NCBI GenBank assembly: GCA_047633055.1
Contig: JBLIEI010000017.1
Coordinates: 6,314-70,313, forward strand
Origin: CALJFL01 sp047633055
GTDB taxonomy: Bacteria; Pseudomonadota; Gammaproteobacteria; Pseudomonadales; Halieaceae
DNA: 64,000 nucleotides
Reading direction: 5' to 3'
The translations under genes and the position numbers were made by a program. The notes under the pieces are model-generated. The model was not told the DNA's origin. It saw nothing but the letters and a program-made list of their open reading frames with translations, and did not search any database. This document shows positions 41,106-50,058 of the stretch, in pieces. Each line of letters begins with the position of its first letter. Position 1 is the stretch's first letter.

Positions 41106-43064
41106 GTGAAACGAATCAGTCCCTCGGTGCAATCCGTAGTTTGCAACAGCAGTTTCTGGAAGCATGCAGTCCGTCTCTGCTCCGCCGGCATGTTGTCACT
41201 CGTAGTGATCGTCGGTGCGGCACAATCGGCTGAACGCGCAACGTACTCACCCTATGTCGATAAAAACTTTCCGAGTAAAGTGCTGTTTGGTGACGTCCAT
41301 GTGCATACAGGTTTGTCCGGTGACGCCGGTGGCGGTGGCACACGCCTGATGCCGCGCGACGCCTATCGCTTCGCGCGTGGCGAGCAGGTCGTATCCAACA
41401 CAGGGCAACCTGTGAGGGTGGCCCAGGCCTACGACTTCCTCGCCGTCGCTGACCACACAGACGGAATGGGAGTTATCACCGATATTCTCGCTGGTGCACC
41501 CAATATCATGGCGGACCCCTATGGGCGGGAACTTAATGCGGCATTTAATAAAGGGGGAAAGGCAGCGCGTGCGGCAACAGTTGACATGATCGCGCGGTTT
41601 TCTCAGGGAAAAATCAACGAGACACTGAATTATCAGCCTGGTAATCCAGCCTATCGCGCTACCTGGGAGAAGATAGTACAGGCAGCAGAGGACTATAATG
41701 ATCCGGGAAATTTCACGGCACTGATCGGATTCGAATGGACCTCTTTAGTCAAGGGCAATAACCTGCACCGCGTGGTGTTGATGCGTGATGGCGGCGATAA
41801 GGCAACAATGGTCGAGCCCTACACTACAACCCCTCCTTTGGGCAGTCCTGACCCTAGAGACCTGTGGAAGTGGATGGCGGACTGGGAGCATACAACGGGT
41901 GGACAGATGTTGGCGATTCCCCACAACGGCAACCTGTCCAATGGCTGGATGTTTCCGTTGGTCGACAATTTCGATAAGGACAAGCCCTTGGATGAGGCCT
42001 ACCTGAAGGCCCGCAGACGTTGGGAACCCCTGGTTGAGGTCAGCCAGACCAAAGGGGATGGTGAAGCGCACCCGCTGTTGTCGCCAGACGATGACTTCGC
42101 CGATTTTGAGACCTGGGATATGGGCAATCTCGATGTGAGTGCGGGCAAGACGCCCGATATGCTACCAGGCGAGTATGCGCGCGCGGCGCTGAAGCGCGGA
42201 CTCGAGTTGGATGCGTCCACCGGTATCAATCCTTTTAAATTCGGGATGATTGGTTCATCTGATAGCCATACCGCGCTCGCCACCAATGCCGAAAACAATT
42301 TTTTTGGCAAGATGGCGAATACAGAGCCGCATCCCGGTCGATCTTCTGGCAATGAGAAAAGTAATCCTGAGCTGGGTATAAAGCGCAAGGGTTGGCAGAC
42401 TGTGGCGTCGGGGGTGGTAGCAGTTTGGGCACAGGAAAACACCCGCGGTGACATTTTCGATGCCATGCTACGAAAGGAAACCTACGCCACGACTGGCCCG
42501 CGAATCAAGGTCCGTTTCTTCGGCGGCTTCGAGTTCACCGAGGAGGATGCTCGCACAGGCCAGCCAGCGGTTATCGGTTACGGTAAAGGTGTGCCGATGG
42601 GCGGTGATCTGCCAGCGTCAACGCACGGCGGCTCCCCCACGTTCCTGGTAGCGGCAATGAAGGATCCGCAAAGTGGAAACCTCGATCGCATTCAAGTCAT
42701 CAAGGGATGGTTGGATGTAAAGGGAAAAGCGCGTGAGAAAGTTTACGATGTGGTCTGGGGTGATGCCGATAAGCGTGAGCGTGGCGAGGATGGGGTCGTG
42801 CCTGCCGTTGGCAGTACGGTCGATAGAAAAACGGCAACCTGGACGAATACGATTGGTGAAGCGGAGTTACTCGCGGTATGGAAAGACCCCGACTTCGATC
42901 CGTCGGTGAGAGCGTTCTATTATGCCAGGGTGCTGGAGATACCGACGCCGCGCTGGACGACCTATGATGCGGCCAGATTTGGTGAGGAGATCCCCCGCGG
43001 TGCACCGATCAGTATACAGGAACGTGCGTATACTGCGCCGATTTGGTATACGCCAGAGCGTTGA
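41106..43064 (+). CDS. DUF3604 protein, copy C
   Basis: This 652-residue protein has a cleavable signal (AGMLSLVVIVGAAQSAE). Conserved blocks: LFGDVHVHTGLSGDAGGGGTRLMP, DFLAVADHTDGMG, LHRVVLMRDGG, MLAIPHNGNLSNG, FGMIGSSDSHT, NTRGDIFDAMLRKETYATTG and RIQVIKGW. The HxH/DH/PHN/SDSH pattern is complete. Start is GTG 41106 with GAGGAG seven bases upstream; the sulfatase stop is 60 bases before it. It completes a TonB receptor-sulfatase-DUF3604 operon, the same trio of functions found in the first island. Confidence 0.9.
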   Translation: MKRISPSVQSVVCNSSFWKHAVRLCSAGMLSLVVIVGAAQSAERATYSPYVDKNFPSKVLFGDVHVHTGLSGDAGGGGTRLMPRDAYRFARGEQVVSNTGQPVRVAQAYDFLAVADHTDGMGVITDILAGAPNIMADPYGRELNAAFNKGGKAARAATVDMIARFSQGKINETLNYQPGNPAYRATWEKIVQAAEDYNDPGNFTALIGFEWTSLVKGNNLHRVVLMRDGGDKATMVEPYTTTPPLGSPDPRDLWKWMADWEHTTGGQMLAIPHNGNLSNGWMFPLVDNFDKDKPLDEAYLKARRRWEPLVEVSQTKGDGEAHPLLSPDDDFADFETWDMGNLDVSAGKTPDMLPGEYARAALKRGLELDASTGINPFKFGMIGSSDSHTALATNAENNFFGKMANTEPHPGRSSGNEKSNPELGIKRKGWQTVASGVVAVWAQENTRGDIFDAMLRKETYATTGPRIKVRFFGGFEFTEEDARTGQPAVIGYGKGVPMGGDLPASTHGGSPTFLVAAMKDPQSGNLDRIQVIKGWLDVKGKAREKVYDVVWGDADKRERGEDGVVPAVGSTVDRKTATWTNTIGEAELLAVWKDPDFDPSVRAFYYARVLEIPTPRWTTYDAARFGEEIPRGAPISIQERAYTAPIWYTPER

Positions 43065-43181
43065 GGTAGTCGTATAGAGTTGACCCGCGGAGAATCTGTT
43101 TACGACGAATAGACCTGCCGTACGCCTGCGTGCTCATGGTAAAAAGCGCAACACACATGATGCATGTGGGCGGGATACTGC

Positions 43182-44177
43182 TTATCCATATAGCCTTTTC
43201 CATTCCCTCGGTGATACGCCGTGACGCGCCTTAAAGGCATTGGAGAAAGCGGGCAGTCCCGAGTAACACAGCATATGCGCGAGCAGGGTAAGAGGGCCAT
43301 CGGATTCGCGCAGGTGATTACAGGCGATTTCGAAGCGAACATCGTCGAGCAAGTCTTTGAAACTGGTGTCGACGGCCTTGAGTTTGCGCTGCAAGGTCCG
43401 CTTATTCACGGCCAGCGAACCAGCCACACGTTCAGCTGAACAGTCACCAGTCAGCAGTGCTTTCTTGATCAGGTAACTCACCTTTGCGGCGAAGTCATCG
43501 CTGAACGTCTGATCCAGTTCTCGCAAATGATGTTCCAGCACCTGGTGCAGACGCGGATCTGCTTCGGCCAGTGGAATATCGAGCATATTCGCATCACTGG
43601 CAATAATCGTGGTCTCCCAGTCGAAGTATATCGGGCACTCGAATTGAGCGCGGTAGCGGCGCGTATCAGCGGGGGCTCCATGGGGCAGGTAGATGGCCAG
43701 TGGCTTCCAGCCAGCGTGCAATAAATTCATCGCCTTGGTCGCGATGCCCGCAACCAGATCACTTTGCTGGTAAATCGGCGCATTCCGCTGGGGCCGGGTG
43801 GTAAAACTCCAGTTCAATACACCCTGCTCTACCGCGGTGGTTACCACAGCGCCTTGGTTGTGCTGGGCAAAGTACTGACTAAGTTCTCGCAGTGCAGCGC
43901 GAACGTTGGGGGACTGCTGAATAAAATAGCCCACGGCGCCAAGAATATTTATATCCTGATGGGTTGATAGCTGGAGTCCGAAGTGAGGGCAATCAAGCAC
44001 TCGGGCCGACTCGTCGAGCAAGCGAAGGTACGCTGGGTAGGAAATCCAGGTCTCCGGATCCAGATCCGCTCTGCCCAGACCGACACTCGCCATAATCGCC
44101 AGCGGGTCTCCTCCGCACTGGGCCACAGTTTCTGAATAACCGTGGAGGGCTGAGGCTCTGACGAGGTAATCACTCAC
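43182..44177 (-). CDS. AraC-family regulator (Arabinose_bd + HTH_18), copy 2
   Basis: The 331-residue protein has the Arabinose_bd domain (CPHFGLQLSTHQDINILGAVGYFIQQSPNVRAALREL) and a C-terminal double HTH (RVAGSLAVNKRTLQRKLKAVDTSFKDLLDDVRFE, LTLLAHMLCYSGLPAFSNAFKARHGVSPREWK). It belongs to the same class as the regulator at 13962 but is not close to it. It is convergent with DUF3604 C and probably controls the second island. The TTTTGTCGCAAAA palindrome 20-35 bases before its start may be its own operator. Confidence 0.9.
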   Translation of the reverse strand: MSDYLVRASALHGYSETVAQCGGDPLAIMASVGLGRADLDPETWISYPAYLRLLDESARVLDCPHFGLQLSTHQDINILGAVGYFIQQSPNVRAALRELSQYFAQHNQGAVVTTAVEQGVLNWSFTTRPQRNAPIYQQSDLVAGIATKAMNLLHAGWKPLAIYLPHGAPADTRRYRAQFECPIYFDWETTIIASDANMLDIPLAEADPRLHQVLEHHLRELDQTFSDDFAAKVSYLIKKALLTGDCSAERVAGSLAVNKRTLQRKLKAVDTSFKDLLDDVRFEIACNHLRESDGPLTLLAHMLCYSGLPAFSNAFKARHGVSPREWKRLYG

Positions 44178-44525
44178 AAGGTAAGTGCCCTGTATCCATT
44201 TTGTCGCAAAATATTAACTTAATAGAAGCGGCTGTCAAGGTGCGCCTGGCGAATTACAAGTTTGAGCGGCCCTCGGCAATTTAAAGAATCCACGCCAGTG
44301 CTTTTGCTACCGATATATCATTGATATCGATTACTTTGGCGCAGAGGGTTCACTGGTGTAGTTCCATTCCGCCCACAATGCTCCCCTACCTCCTACAGTG
44401 CCACCAATCGAGCTTCCTCGGGATTGCCAATCTTGCTAGGATCTATGTATGAATACAGACAAGCGCCTAACGCGAATTGTCTATGCCAAGTTGAGGGCTT
44501 CCACCGATAGGCGCATGATGCCTCT
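44178..44525. other. Divergent regulatory gap
   Basis: The stretch separates the second AraC-family gene and ppnN. It has an AT-rich promoter-like area near 44190-44225 for the regulator. GATATATCATTGATATCGATTAC (44309-44331) is a dyad-rich AT patch, possibly part of a ppnN promoter. A 34-codon frame from ATG 44448 overlaps the ppnN start and has no support. Confidence 0.35.
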
Positions 44526-45887
44526 ATGGAAAAAATTGCGCATGCCATTGTAAAACCAATCAAATCCCTCAATCTGCTCTCTCAGGCCGACATTGAAGGG
44601 CTAGCGAGTAGTCGCAGGGATTTGTTCACACTGTTTCGGCATTGTGCGCTGGCAATACTGAATACCAACAGTGACAAGGACGACGCCGAACAAATCTATG
44701 CGGACTACTCTGACTTTGAGGTCCGCCTGAGGCCCCAGCCCCGTGGCCTTACGTTGGAGTTGTTCAACGCGCCGCCCCAGTCCTTTGTCGACGGCAAGAT
44801 GATTCGCGGTATCCAGGAACATCTGTTCTGTGCATTACGTGACATTCTGTATACCGATTTCAAGATCACTGCGGCCCAGACTGCGCCGTCCACTCCCGCC
44901 GAGATGACCAACACCGTATTCCGTATTCTTCGCAATGCCGCCATTGTGCGCCCTAACGAGCAACCGCAAATGGTTGTCTGCTGGGGGGGGCATTCGATCA
45001 GCCGCGAAGAGTACGACTATGCCAAACAGGTAGGCTATGCGCTGGGCCTGCGCGGCCTGGACATTGTGACGGGTTGTGGTACCGGGGCGATGAAGGCACC
45101 GATGAAAGGCGCGGCGGTGGGACATGCCAAGCAACAGATAAAGACCGGCCGCTATATTGGCATTAGCGAACCGGGCATTATCGCTTCTGAGTCACCCAAC
45201 GCCATTGTCAACGAACTGGTGATCATGCCGGATATCGAGAAACGCCTGGAGGCTTTCGTCAGGATTGCCCACACGATCATCGTTTTTCCAGGAGGCGTGG
45301 GCACCGTCGAGGAACTTCTCTATCTCCTGAGTATTCTGATGCACCCGGGCAACAGCGACGCTATACCGTTGATACTTGCCGGGCCCCACACTTGTCGCCA
45401 GTACTTCGACGAACTGGAACGGTTTCTGGTCGCATGCCTGGGCGAGGAGGTAAAGCAACACTTTCGTGTCATAGTCGGGGATCCGGACGAGGTAGGTCGA
45501 AGTGTCCGGGCAGCCGTCGAAGAGGTGCACGCTCGCCGTCGTCATGCCCAGCAGGCCTATTACTACAACTGGGAGCTGGAGATTTCGCGTGACCTGCAGG
45601 AGCCGTTTAGTCCGACGCACGAGAATATGTCTGCCTTGGAATTGCACATAGAGGCACCCCGGCACGAGCTGGCCAGTACCCTGCGCTGTGCCTTTTCCGG
45701 ATTGGTGGCAGGCAATGTCAAGGCCTTTGGCATTGAACAGGTTCGCCGTCACGGACCCTATAAGCTCTCGGGAGACGCAAAGCTTCTAGCCAGCATGGAT
45801 CGACTGTTGCGGGTGCTCGTTAGGGAGCAGCGAATGAAGCTGGGAGAGGGCGAACAGGATTATCAACCCTGTTATCAATTGGTCTAA
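44526..45887 (+). CDS. ppnN: Pyrimidine/purine nucleotide 5'-monophosphate nucleosidase
   Basis: The 453-residue cytoplasmic protein is the large LOG-family nucleosidase (YgdH/PpnN) that cleaves nucleoside monophosphates to a base and ribose 5-phosphate and is stimulated by (p)ppGpp in enterobacteria. Length and composition match. Landmarks are VVCWGGHSISREEYDYAK, CGTGAMKAPMKGA and the LOG motif FPGGVGTVEELLYLL. An N-terminal DUF4478-like and a C-terminal DUF3412-like region frame the core. It is a housekeeping gene and marks the end of the accessory islands. Confidence 0.95.
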   Translation: MEKIAHAIVKPIKSLNLLSQADIEGLASSRRDLFTLFRHCALAILNTNSDKDDAEQIYADYSDFEVRLRPQPRGLTLELFNAPPQSFVDGKMIRGIQEHLFCALRDILYTDFKITAAQTAPSTPAEMTNTVFRILRNAAIVRPNEQPQMVVCWGGHSISREEYDYAKQVGYALGLRGLDIVTGCGTGAMKAPMKGAAVGHAKQQIKTGRYIGISEPGIIASESPNAIVNELVIMPDIEKRLEAFVRIAHTIIVFPGGVGTVEELLYLLSILMHPGNSDAIPLILAGPHTCRQYFDELERFLVACLGEEVKQHFRVIVGDPDEVGRSVRAAVEEVHARRRHAQQAYYYNWELEISRDLQEPFSPTHENMSALELHIEAPRHELASTLRCAFSGLVAGNVKAFGIEQVRRHGPYKLSGDAKLLASMDRLLRVLVREQRMKLGEGEQDYQPCYQLV

Positions 45888-46250
45888 TGAGTGCAAGATG
45901 AATACGGACACGCGCAGCTGTGTCCCGCCCGGTAATCTACAGTACCGGCTGGCCGATGACCAAAAACGGTAGTGCCAAGTTAAATCGCTGATATCGTTAT
46001 AATAACCCCACGATACTATTCAATCTTGGTCGTCACTTCATCAGGGCGGAACGCTATCGGGGTCTTAGAGGGAGTGCGTTCGAAGAACGGGGTAGGGCAG
46101 TGGCTTGAAACGTGAGGTTAGATTACCATGGTCTGAAGACGTTAAATTTGTCGATACCCTTAGTTTTCTAAGTGACAAAAATTACCCGTTTTATTTACAG
46201 ATCCTCAGCTATAACTAGTATGTCGTCTTTAATTATTCAGGGAAGTCCTC
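45888..46250. other. Gene-free stretch with diverged repeats
   Basis: No gene is visible. GCAGTGGCTTGAAACGTGAGGTTAGATT...TGTCGATAC (about 46097-46155) resembles GCTGTTGCTTGAGATATGAGCTTAGATT...TGTCGATAC at 49968-50019, and AAGTTAAATCGCTGATA (about 45978) resembles AAATTAAATCTCTGATG (47500). The pairs bracket the FAD-oxidoreductase gene or the whole AT-rich block and may be traces of its insertion. Confidence 0.35.
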
Positions 46251-47480
46251 TTGACACTAAATCGAAAAAACTCTCGCATTATTATTATAGGTGCCAATTT
46301 CGCCGGACTTACTGCTGCGAGCAAGCTAAGTAAATCCCATGATGTAACAGTGATTGACACCAAGAAAAATTTTCAGTGGACACCAAATATCCATGAAATT
46401 TTGTCGAACGTTAAAAAAGAAACCAGTCTCAGTTTAAATCTGGAAACCATTATCACAAGACTAGGACATTGTTTTATTAATCAGGCAGTTTCTAGTATTG
46501 ACGGTGATTTACGAACAGTCACCTTAGATGACAAGCGAACACTAAGCTACGATGTGTTGTTGATAACATCTGGCCATACGCGATCAAACTATGGCATTAA
46601 AGGTGCCAGCAAACACGCACATGGATTTCGAAATGCTGATGACGTAATGCAAATACATAACGATATTGAAGCAGTTCTTAATACCCAGAAACGCTCAATT
46701 TATATCAATATTATTGGTGGTGGCTTTACCGGCATAGAAGTTTTGGGCGAGTTATTACGCAAGTACGCAACAAACAAAAAACTGCACTTTAATGTGATCG
46801 ACAGCGCCTCAAGATTAGTAAAGGCTCTGCCGGAAAAGTTATCAGATGACATTTTAGACCAATGCAAAAACTATCAAATTAGTTTTTACTTCGACAAAAA
46901 TATTACTGAAGTTAAGAAATACAGCATTCATTTCAACGACAAAAAATCCATCAAATCGGACCTGACAATTTGGTCCGCAGGCACCAAGTTGCCTGACTAC
47001 CTTGACAGCATAAATGCTGAAGATAGCTCTAGCGGAATTGCTGTTAATGCCTATTTACAAGCTAGAGGATTTAGCAATATCTTTGTCGCCGGTGATTCGG
47101 CCTCGCTGCCAACACTATTGCCCAAACAAGCCAGCATAGCCTTGGATATGGGCCCCCATGCAGCGATTAATATTTCTCGTTTTTGCGCTAAGAAGTCTTT
47201 AAAACCATTTAAATTCAAAACCAAACCGGTACTGCTATCGCTGGGTGATATCAATACTTACTTTATTCAAGGCAAGTTAGTGTTGGCAAGTCCTGTCCTT
47301 GCGGCAGCTAAAGAGGCAGTCTATCAGTTTTATATGGCTCGCCTCTCAACACTACTGCCGTCAGAGCAAAGGGCTTTTGGTCTGGCGAGCAGAGTCACTT
47401 TATCGACTGAGAAGCTATTGCTGGCTGAAATTTTGAAGTTAAGACCCAGAGTATTACTAGGGCGCAGTAAGGTTCTATAG
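46251..47480 (+). CDS. NDH-2-like FAD/NAD(P) oxidoreductase
   Basis: This 409-residue pyridine-nucleotide-disulfide oxidoreductase has IIIIGANFAGLTAASKL for FAD, IIGGGFTGIEVLGEL for NAD(P)H and NIFVAGDSASL near the C-terminal FAD contact. The family includes type II NADH dehydrogenases and related quinone reductases. A short C-terminal helix is compatible with membrane association. TTG is the apparent start; there is no early ATG. Base composition is distinctly AT-rich relative to the islands on the left, and an IS6 transposase fragment follows, pointing to transfer. Confidence 0.85.
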   Translation: MTLNRKNSRIIIIGANFAGLTAASKLSKSHDVTVIDTKKNFQWTPNIHEILSNVKKETSLSLNLETIITRLGHCFINQAVSSIDGDLRTVTLDDKRTLSYDVLLITSGHTRSNYGIKGASKHAHGFRNADDVMQIHNDIEAVLNTQKRSIYINIIGGGFTGIEVLGELLRKYATNKKLHFNVIDSASRLVKALPEKLSDDILDQCKNYQISFYFDKNITEVKKYSIHFNDKKSIKSDLTIWSAGTKLPDYLDSINAEDSSSGIAVNAYLQARGFSNIFVAGDSASLPTLLPKQASIALDMGPHAAINISRFCAKKSLKPFKFKTKPVLLSLGDINTYFIQGKLVLASPVLAAAKEAVYQFYMARLSTLLPSEQRAFGLASRVTLSTEKLLLAEILKLRPRVLLGRSKVL

Positions 47481-47513
47481 CAGTATCAGTGGTACCGGCA
47501 AATTAAATCTCTG

Positions 47514-47804
47514 ATGCCGGATGATATCCATGATAATTCGCAGTATGCTAAGAATAGGGCGGAGCAATCTCATGAACCGACCAGGATGCGAATGCGGGTG
47601 ATACGAAGGTTCAAATTGACACGGCAAGCGCAGAGTTTTTTGGATGCCTATGCCGCGGTGTCTAATCTATTTAGTTTGGGTAGGCATAAGATTGGTGATT
47701 GGCTTTATCGCTATCTCAGGATAAGCGCTTTCACTGAGTGGAGTGCGTCAGTTTTATATTTACGTTTAACTGGGGCGACTCAAAAAAATAAAAAAACTCA
47801 ATAG
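47514..47804 (+). pseudogene. IS6-family transposase C-terminal fragment
   Basis: The frame has MPDDIHDNSQYAKNRAEQSHEPTRMR, RRFKLTRQAQSFLDAYAAVSNLFSLGRH and RISAFTEW, which is the region around and after the third catalytic residue (E of NRAEQSH) of IS6-type DDE transposases. The first two thirds are missing. Another IS6-like fragment with the complementary N-terminal part is at 62588-62749, so both may derive from one type of element. Confidence 0.8.
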
Positions 47805-47844
47805 AACAGCCACATTGCTACGAAAAATTCCACAGAGAAAAAGG

Positions 47845-48423
47845 ATGGGAATGACTAATAAAAGGCATATCAAAAGCGATGTACTGCGACAACTCTATGG
47901 TATGCCACGTGATCTTGTGGTGAATGCGTATGCTCCCATGCTCGAAGAAACCAGTATCCATTTCATACAGAACAGCCCTTTTATTCTCATTTCGAGTATT
48001 AGTAAGGATGGCAATGTCGATATCAGTCCGAAGGGTGGTGAACCAGGATTTGTAAAAATCATTGATGAGCAGCACCTGGCTTTTCTAGACAAGCCGGGAA
48101 ACAAAAAGCTGCACACCGTAGAAAATCTGTACAACTCTTCTAAGGTCGGACTGATGTTTATGATCCCTGGCGTTGGTGATTTTTTAAGAATTCATGGCGA
48201 GGCGTACGCGACCAACGATACCCAGATGATTGCCGAGATGGGAGGAAATGATCGGCACAACAAGTTGATTTTCCATGTCGAGATCACCAAGGTGTTCCCA
48301 CATTGCCCTTCAGCTGCGAAGCATTCGAAGCTATGGCAAGTGAACGAGAATAATGATGAGAGTATTCCCGGAGTCACAGCAATGGCCATGTCTCTGGCGA
48401 AAAGCAGGGAAGCCCTTGAATAG
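47845..48423 (+). CDS. Pyridoxamine 5'-phosphate oxidase-like flavoprotein
   Basis: The protein of about 190 residues belongs to the FMN-split-barrel, PNPOx-related family (MSMEG_1061-type). It has FILISSISKDGNVDISPKGGEPGFVKI, LAFLDKPGNKK and GLMFMIPGVGDFLRIHGEA. PxxKGG near the start of the barrel is the phosphate/FMN contact in these proteins. The role is usually an F420- or FMN-dependent reductase of small molecules. Two starts are possible, 47845 and 47851. It stands alone between the IS6 fragment and a repeat element. Confidence 0.8.
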   Translation: MGMTNKRHIKSDVLRQLYGMPRDLVVNAYAPMLEETSIHFIQNSPFILISSISKDGNVDISPKGGEPGFVKIIDEQHLAFLDKPGNKKLHTVENLYNSSKVGLMFMIPGVGDFLRIHGEAYATNDTQMIAEMGGNDRHNKLIFHVEITKVFPHCPSAAKHSKLWQVNENNDESIPGVTAMAMSLAKSREALE

Positions 48424-48474
48424 TGATAAGCGGCAAGTAAAATCATAAAATTGAGGGAATAACACGGGGACACA

Positions 48475-48643
48475 GGGACAGACCACGTTTAAGGACGGCT
48501 AAGATTTTCCAATAGTTAGGGGTTTTCGTTCCATAATTTTTATTGGATTTACGAATTTTTGAATCACGCCGCTAGAAGCATCAGCGAAAAGAATTTCAAG
48601 GTGCCTCGAAGACTACTTGAGAAGTTAAACGTGGTCTGCCCCC
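48475..48643. repeat. Element bounded by GGGACAGACCACGTTTAA inverted repeats
   Basis: GGGACAGACCACGTTTAA (48475-48492) and TTAAACGTGGTCTGCCCCC (48625-48643) are inverted termini around about 130 bases without a gene. Same outer sequence as at 15.7 and 29.9 kb. It is compatible with a non-autonomous REP-type element. Confidence 0.75.
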
Positions 48644-48735
48644 GGTTCACTTGTTAACGTGATTTCAGGATAAGTTTGACGGGCCATGCTATTTACGCGT
48701 AGCGTATCTGTCTCACTAGCTCGCGAGGGTAAAAT

Positions 48736-49368
48736 ATGGACGGCATCCACGACTTGGGCGGCATGGACGGTTTCGGCAAAATAACCGTTGAAAAAAACGA
48801 ACCCACCTTTCATAACCAATGGGAGGGTGAGGCTTTTGCACTTAATATCGTCGCTATTGGCATACTGCAAAAATATAACCCCGATGAATATCGCCACGCT
48901 CTAGAACGAATGAATCCATATGACTACTTAGACGCCAGCTATTACGAGCGAGTGTTTACTGGCGTAGCTTCTTTGTTAATCGAAAAGGGATTGATTAGTA
49001 AGCGTGAGCTAGTTTCGAAAGTTTCGGGAAATTACCCTTTGGCAAGACCAAATTCGATTGTAGAAAAAAATAGTAAAGATACTCCAAACGCGCCCAAATT
49101 TGCGGTTGGCGATCGCGTTAAAGTCCGAAATAATCATACGCCAGGTCACACTCGGATGCCCGCGTATGTGCGCGGTCGCGAAGGTGAAATTATTCACGTA
49201 GCACCTTATTTTTCTTTTCCCGATAATGCGGCGCATGGCGGCACTTTCCGAGAAGAGCCTACCTATCATGTCATGTTCACTCGTTCAGAGTTATGGAATG
49301 ATGATGAAGCTAACAGCGACACTGTGGTTGTCGATTTATGGGAAAGCTATCTGGAGGAAGTGTTGTGA
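48736..49368 (+). CDS. nthB: Nitrile hydratase beta subunit
   Basis: Nitrile hydratase turns nitriles into amides in the cytoplasm; the beta subunit shapes the pocket and the entry to the metal. This 210-residue protein has MDGIHDLGGMDGFG, the diagnostic N-terminus, and a C-terminal SH3-like domain with FAVGDRVKVRNNHTPGHTRMPAYVRGREG. The length is near that of short beta subunits. The stop overlaps the GTG start of alpha (GTGA). Beta-before-alpha order is the cobalt-type arrangement. Confidence 0.95.
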   Translation: MDGIHDLGGMDGFGKITVEKNEPTFHNQWEGEAFALNIVAIGILQKYNPDEYRHALERMNPYDYLDASYYERVFTGVASLLIEKGLISKRELVSKVSGNYPLARPNSIVEKNSKDTPNAPKFAVGDRVKVRNNHTPGHTRMPAYVRGREGEIIHVAPYFSFPDNAAHGGTFREEPTYHVMFTRSELWNDDEANSDTVVVDLWESYLEEVL

Positions 49369-49949
49369 CACAGACCAACGCAAGCCCGGAGCAACGAGTA
49401 AATGCATTAAAAACAACACTTGAAGATAAAAAATTGATTCCAGAGGGTGCTTTAGAGCAAGTTGTTCACGACTATGAAAAGGAAATTAACTGGCACAACG
49501 GCGCAAAAGTAGTTGCTCGCGCTTGGTTAGATCCTGAATACCGTAAAAGCCTGTTATACGACGGCACAGCCGCTTGCGCCCAACTCGGCTTTGAAGGTAT
49601 TCAGGGAGAATACATCGTGGCCTTAGAATGTTTACCTAACACTCACCATGCTGTTGTTTGTACACAATGTTCCTGTACGCCTTGGCCCGTTTTGGGTTTG
49701 CCGCCAACCTGGTATAAAAGCCTTGAATACAGAGCAAGAGTCGTTAGAAACTCACGGCAAGTACTTCATGAGCTCGGACTGGATCTGCCCAGTAATGTCA
49801 ATATCCAAGTATGGGACACAACAGCAGAAACGCGATACATTGTATTACCGCTCCAACCGATTGAAACGATTGGTTGGAGCGAGGAAGAACTGCTAAAAAT
49901 AATAAGCCGTGAATCGATGTTTGGTATTGCACAGGTTATTGCGCGCTAA
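49365..49949 (+). CDS. nthA: Nitrile hydratase alpha subunit
   Basis: This 194-residue subunit carries the catalytic metal in C99-T-Q-C102-S-C104 (VVCTQCSCTPWP), where two cysteines become sulfinic/sulfenic acids. Thr after the first Cys is typical for cobalt enzymes (C-T-L-C-S-C), but Gln in place of Leu is less usual. Other family blocks are LPPTWYKSLEYRARVVR and WSEEELLKIISRESMFG. GTG 49365 is taken as the start because it overlaps the beta stop; the open frame upstream is a shadow. No activator (P14K/p47K-like) or amidase gene follows, so metal insertion would need a distant or substitute factor. Confidence 0.95.
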   Translation: MTQTNASPEQRVNALKTTLEDKKLIPEGALEQVVHDYEKEINWHNGAKVVARAWLDPEYRKSLLYDGTAACAQLGFEGIQGEYIVALECLPNTHHAVVCTQCSCTPWPVLGLPPTWYKSLEYRARVVRNSRQVLHELGLDLPSNVNIQVWDTTAETRYIVLPLQPIETIGWSEEELLKIISRESMFGIAQVIAR

Positions 49950-50058
49950 ATGGAGTAGGGCTGTTGCTTGAGATATGAGCTTAGATTTCTCTGACCTCAA
50001 AGAACTAATCTGTCGATACTAAAGCAAACCAGCTTAACCCCGAAGTACGCTTGCCGAA

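Noticed and set aside
44448..44552. 34-codon frame before ppnN
   Set aside because: Overlaps the ppnN start, lacks a ribosome-binding site and shows no conserved feature.
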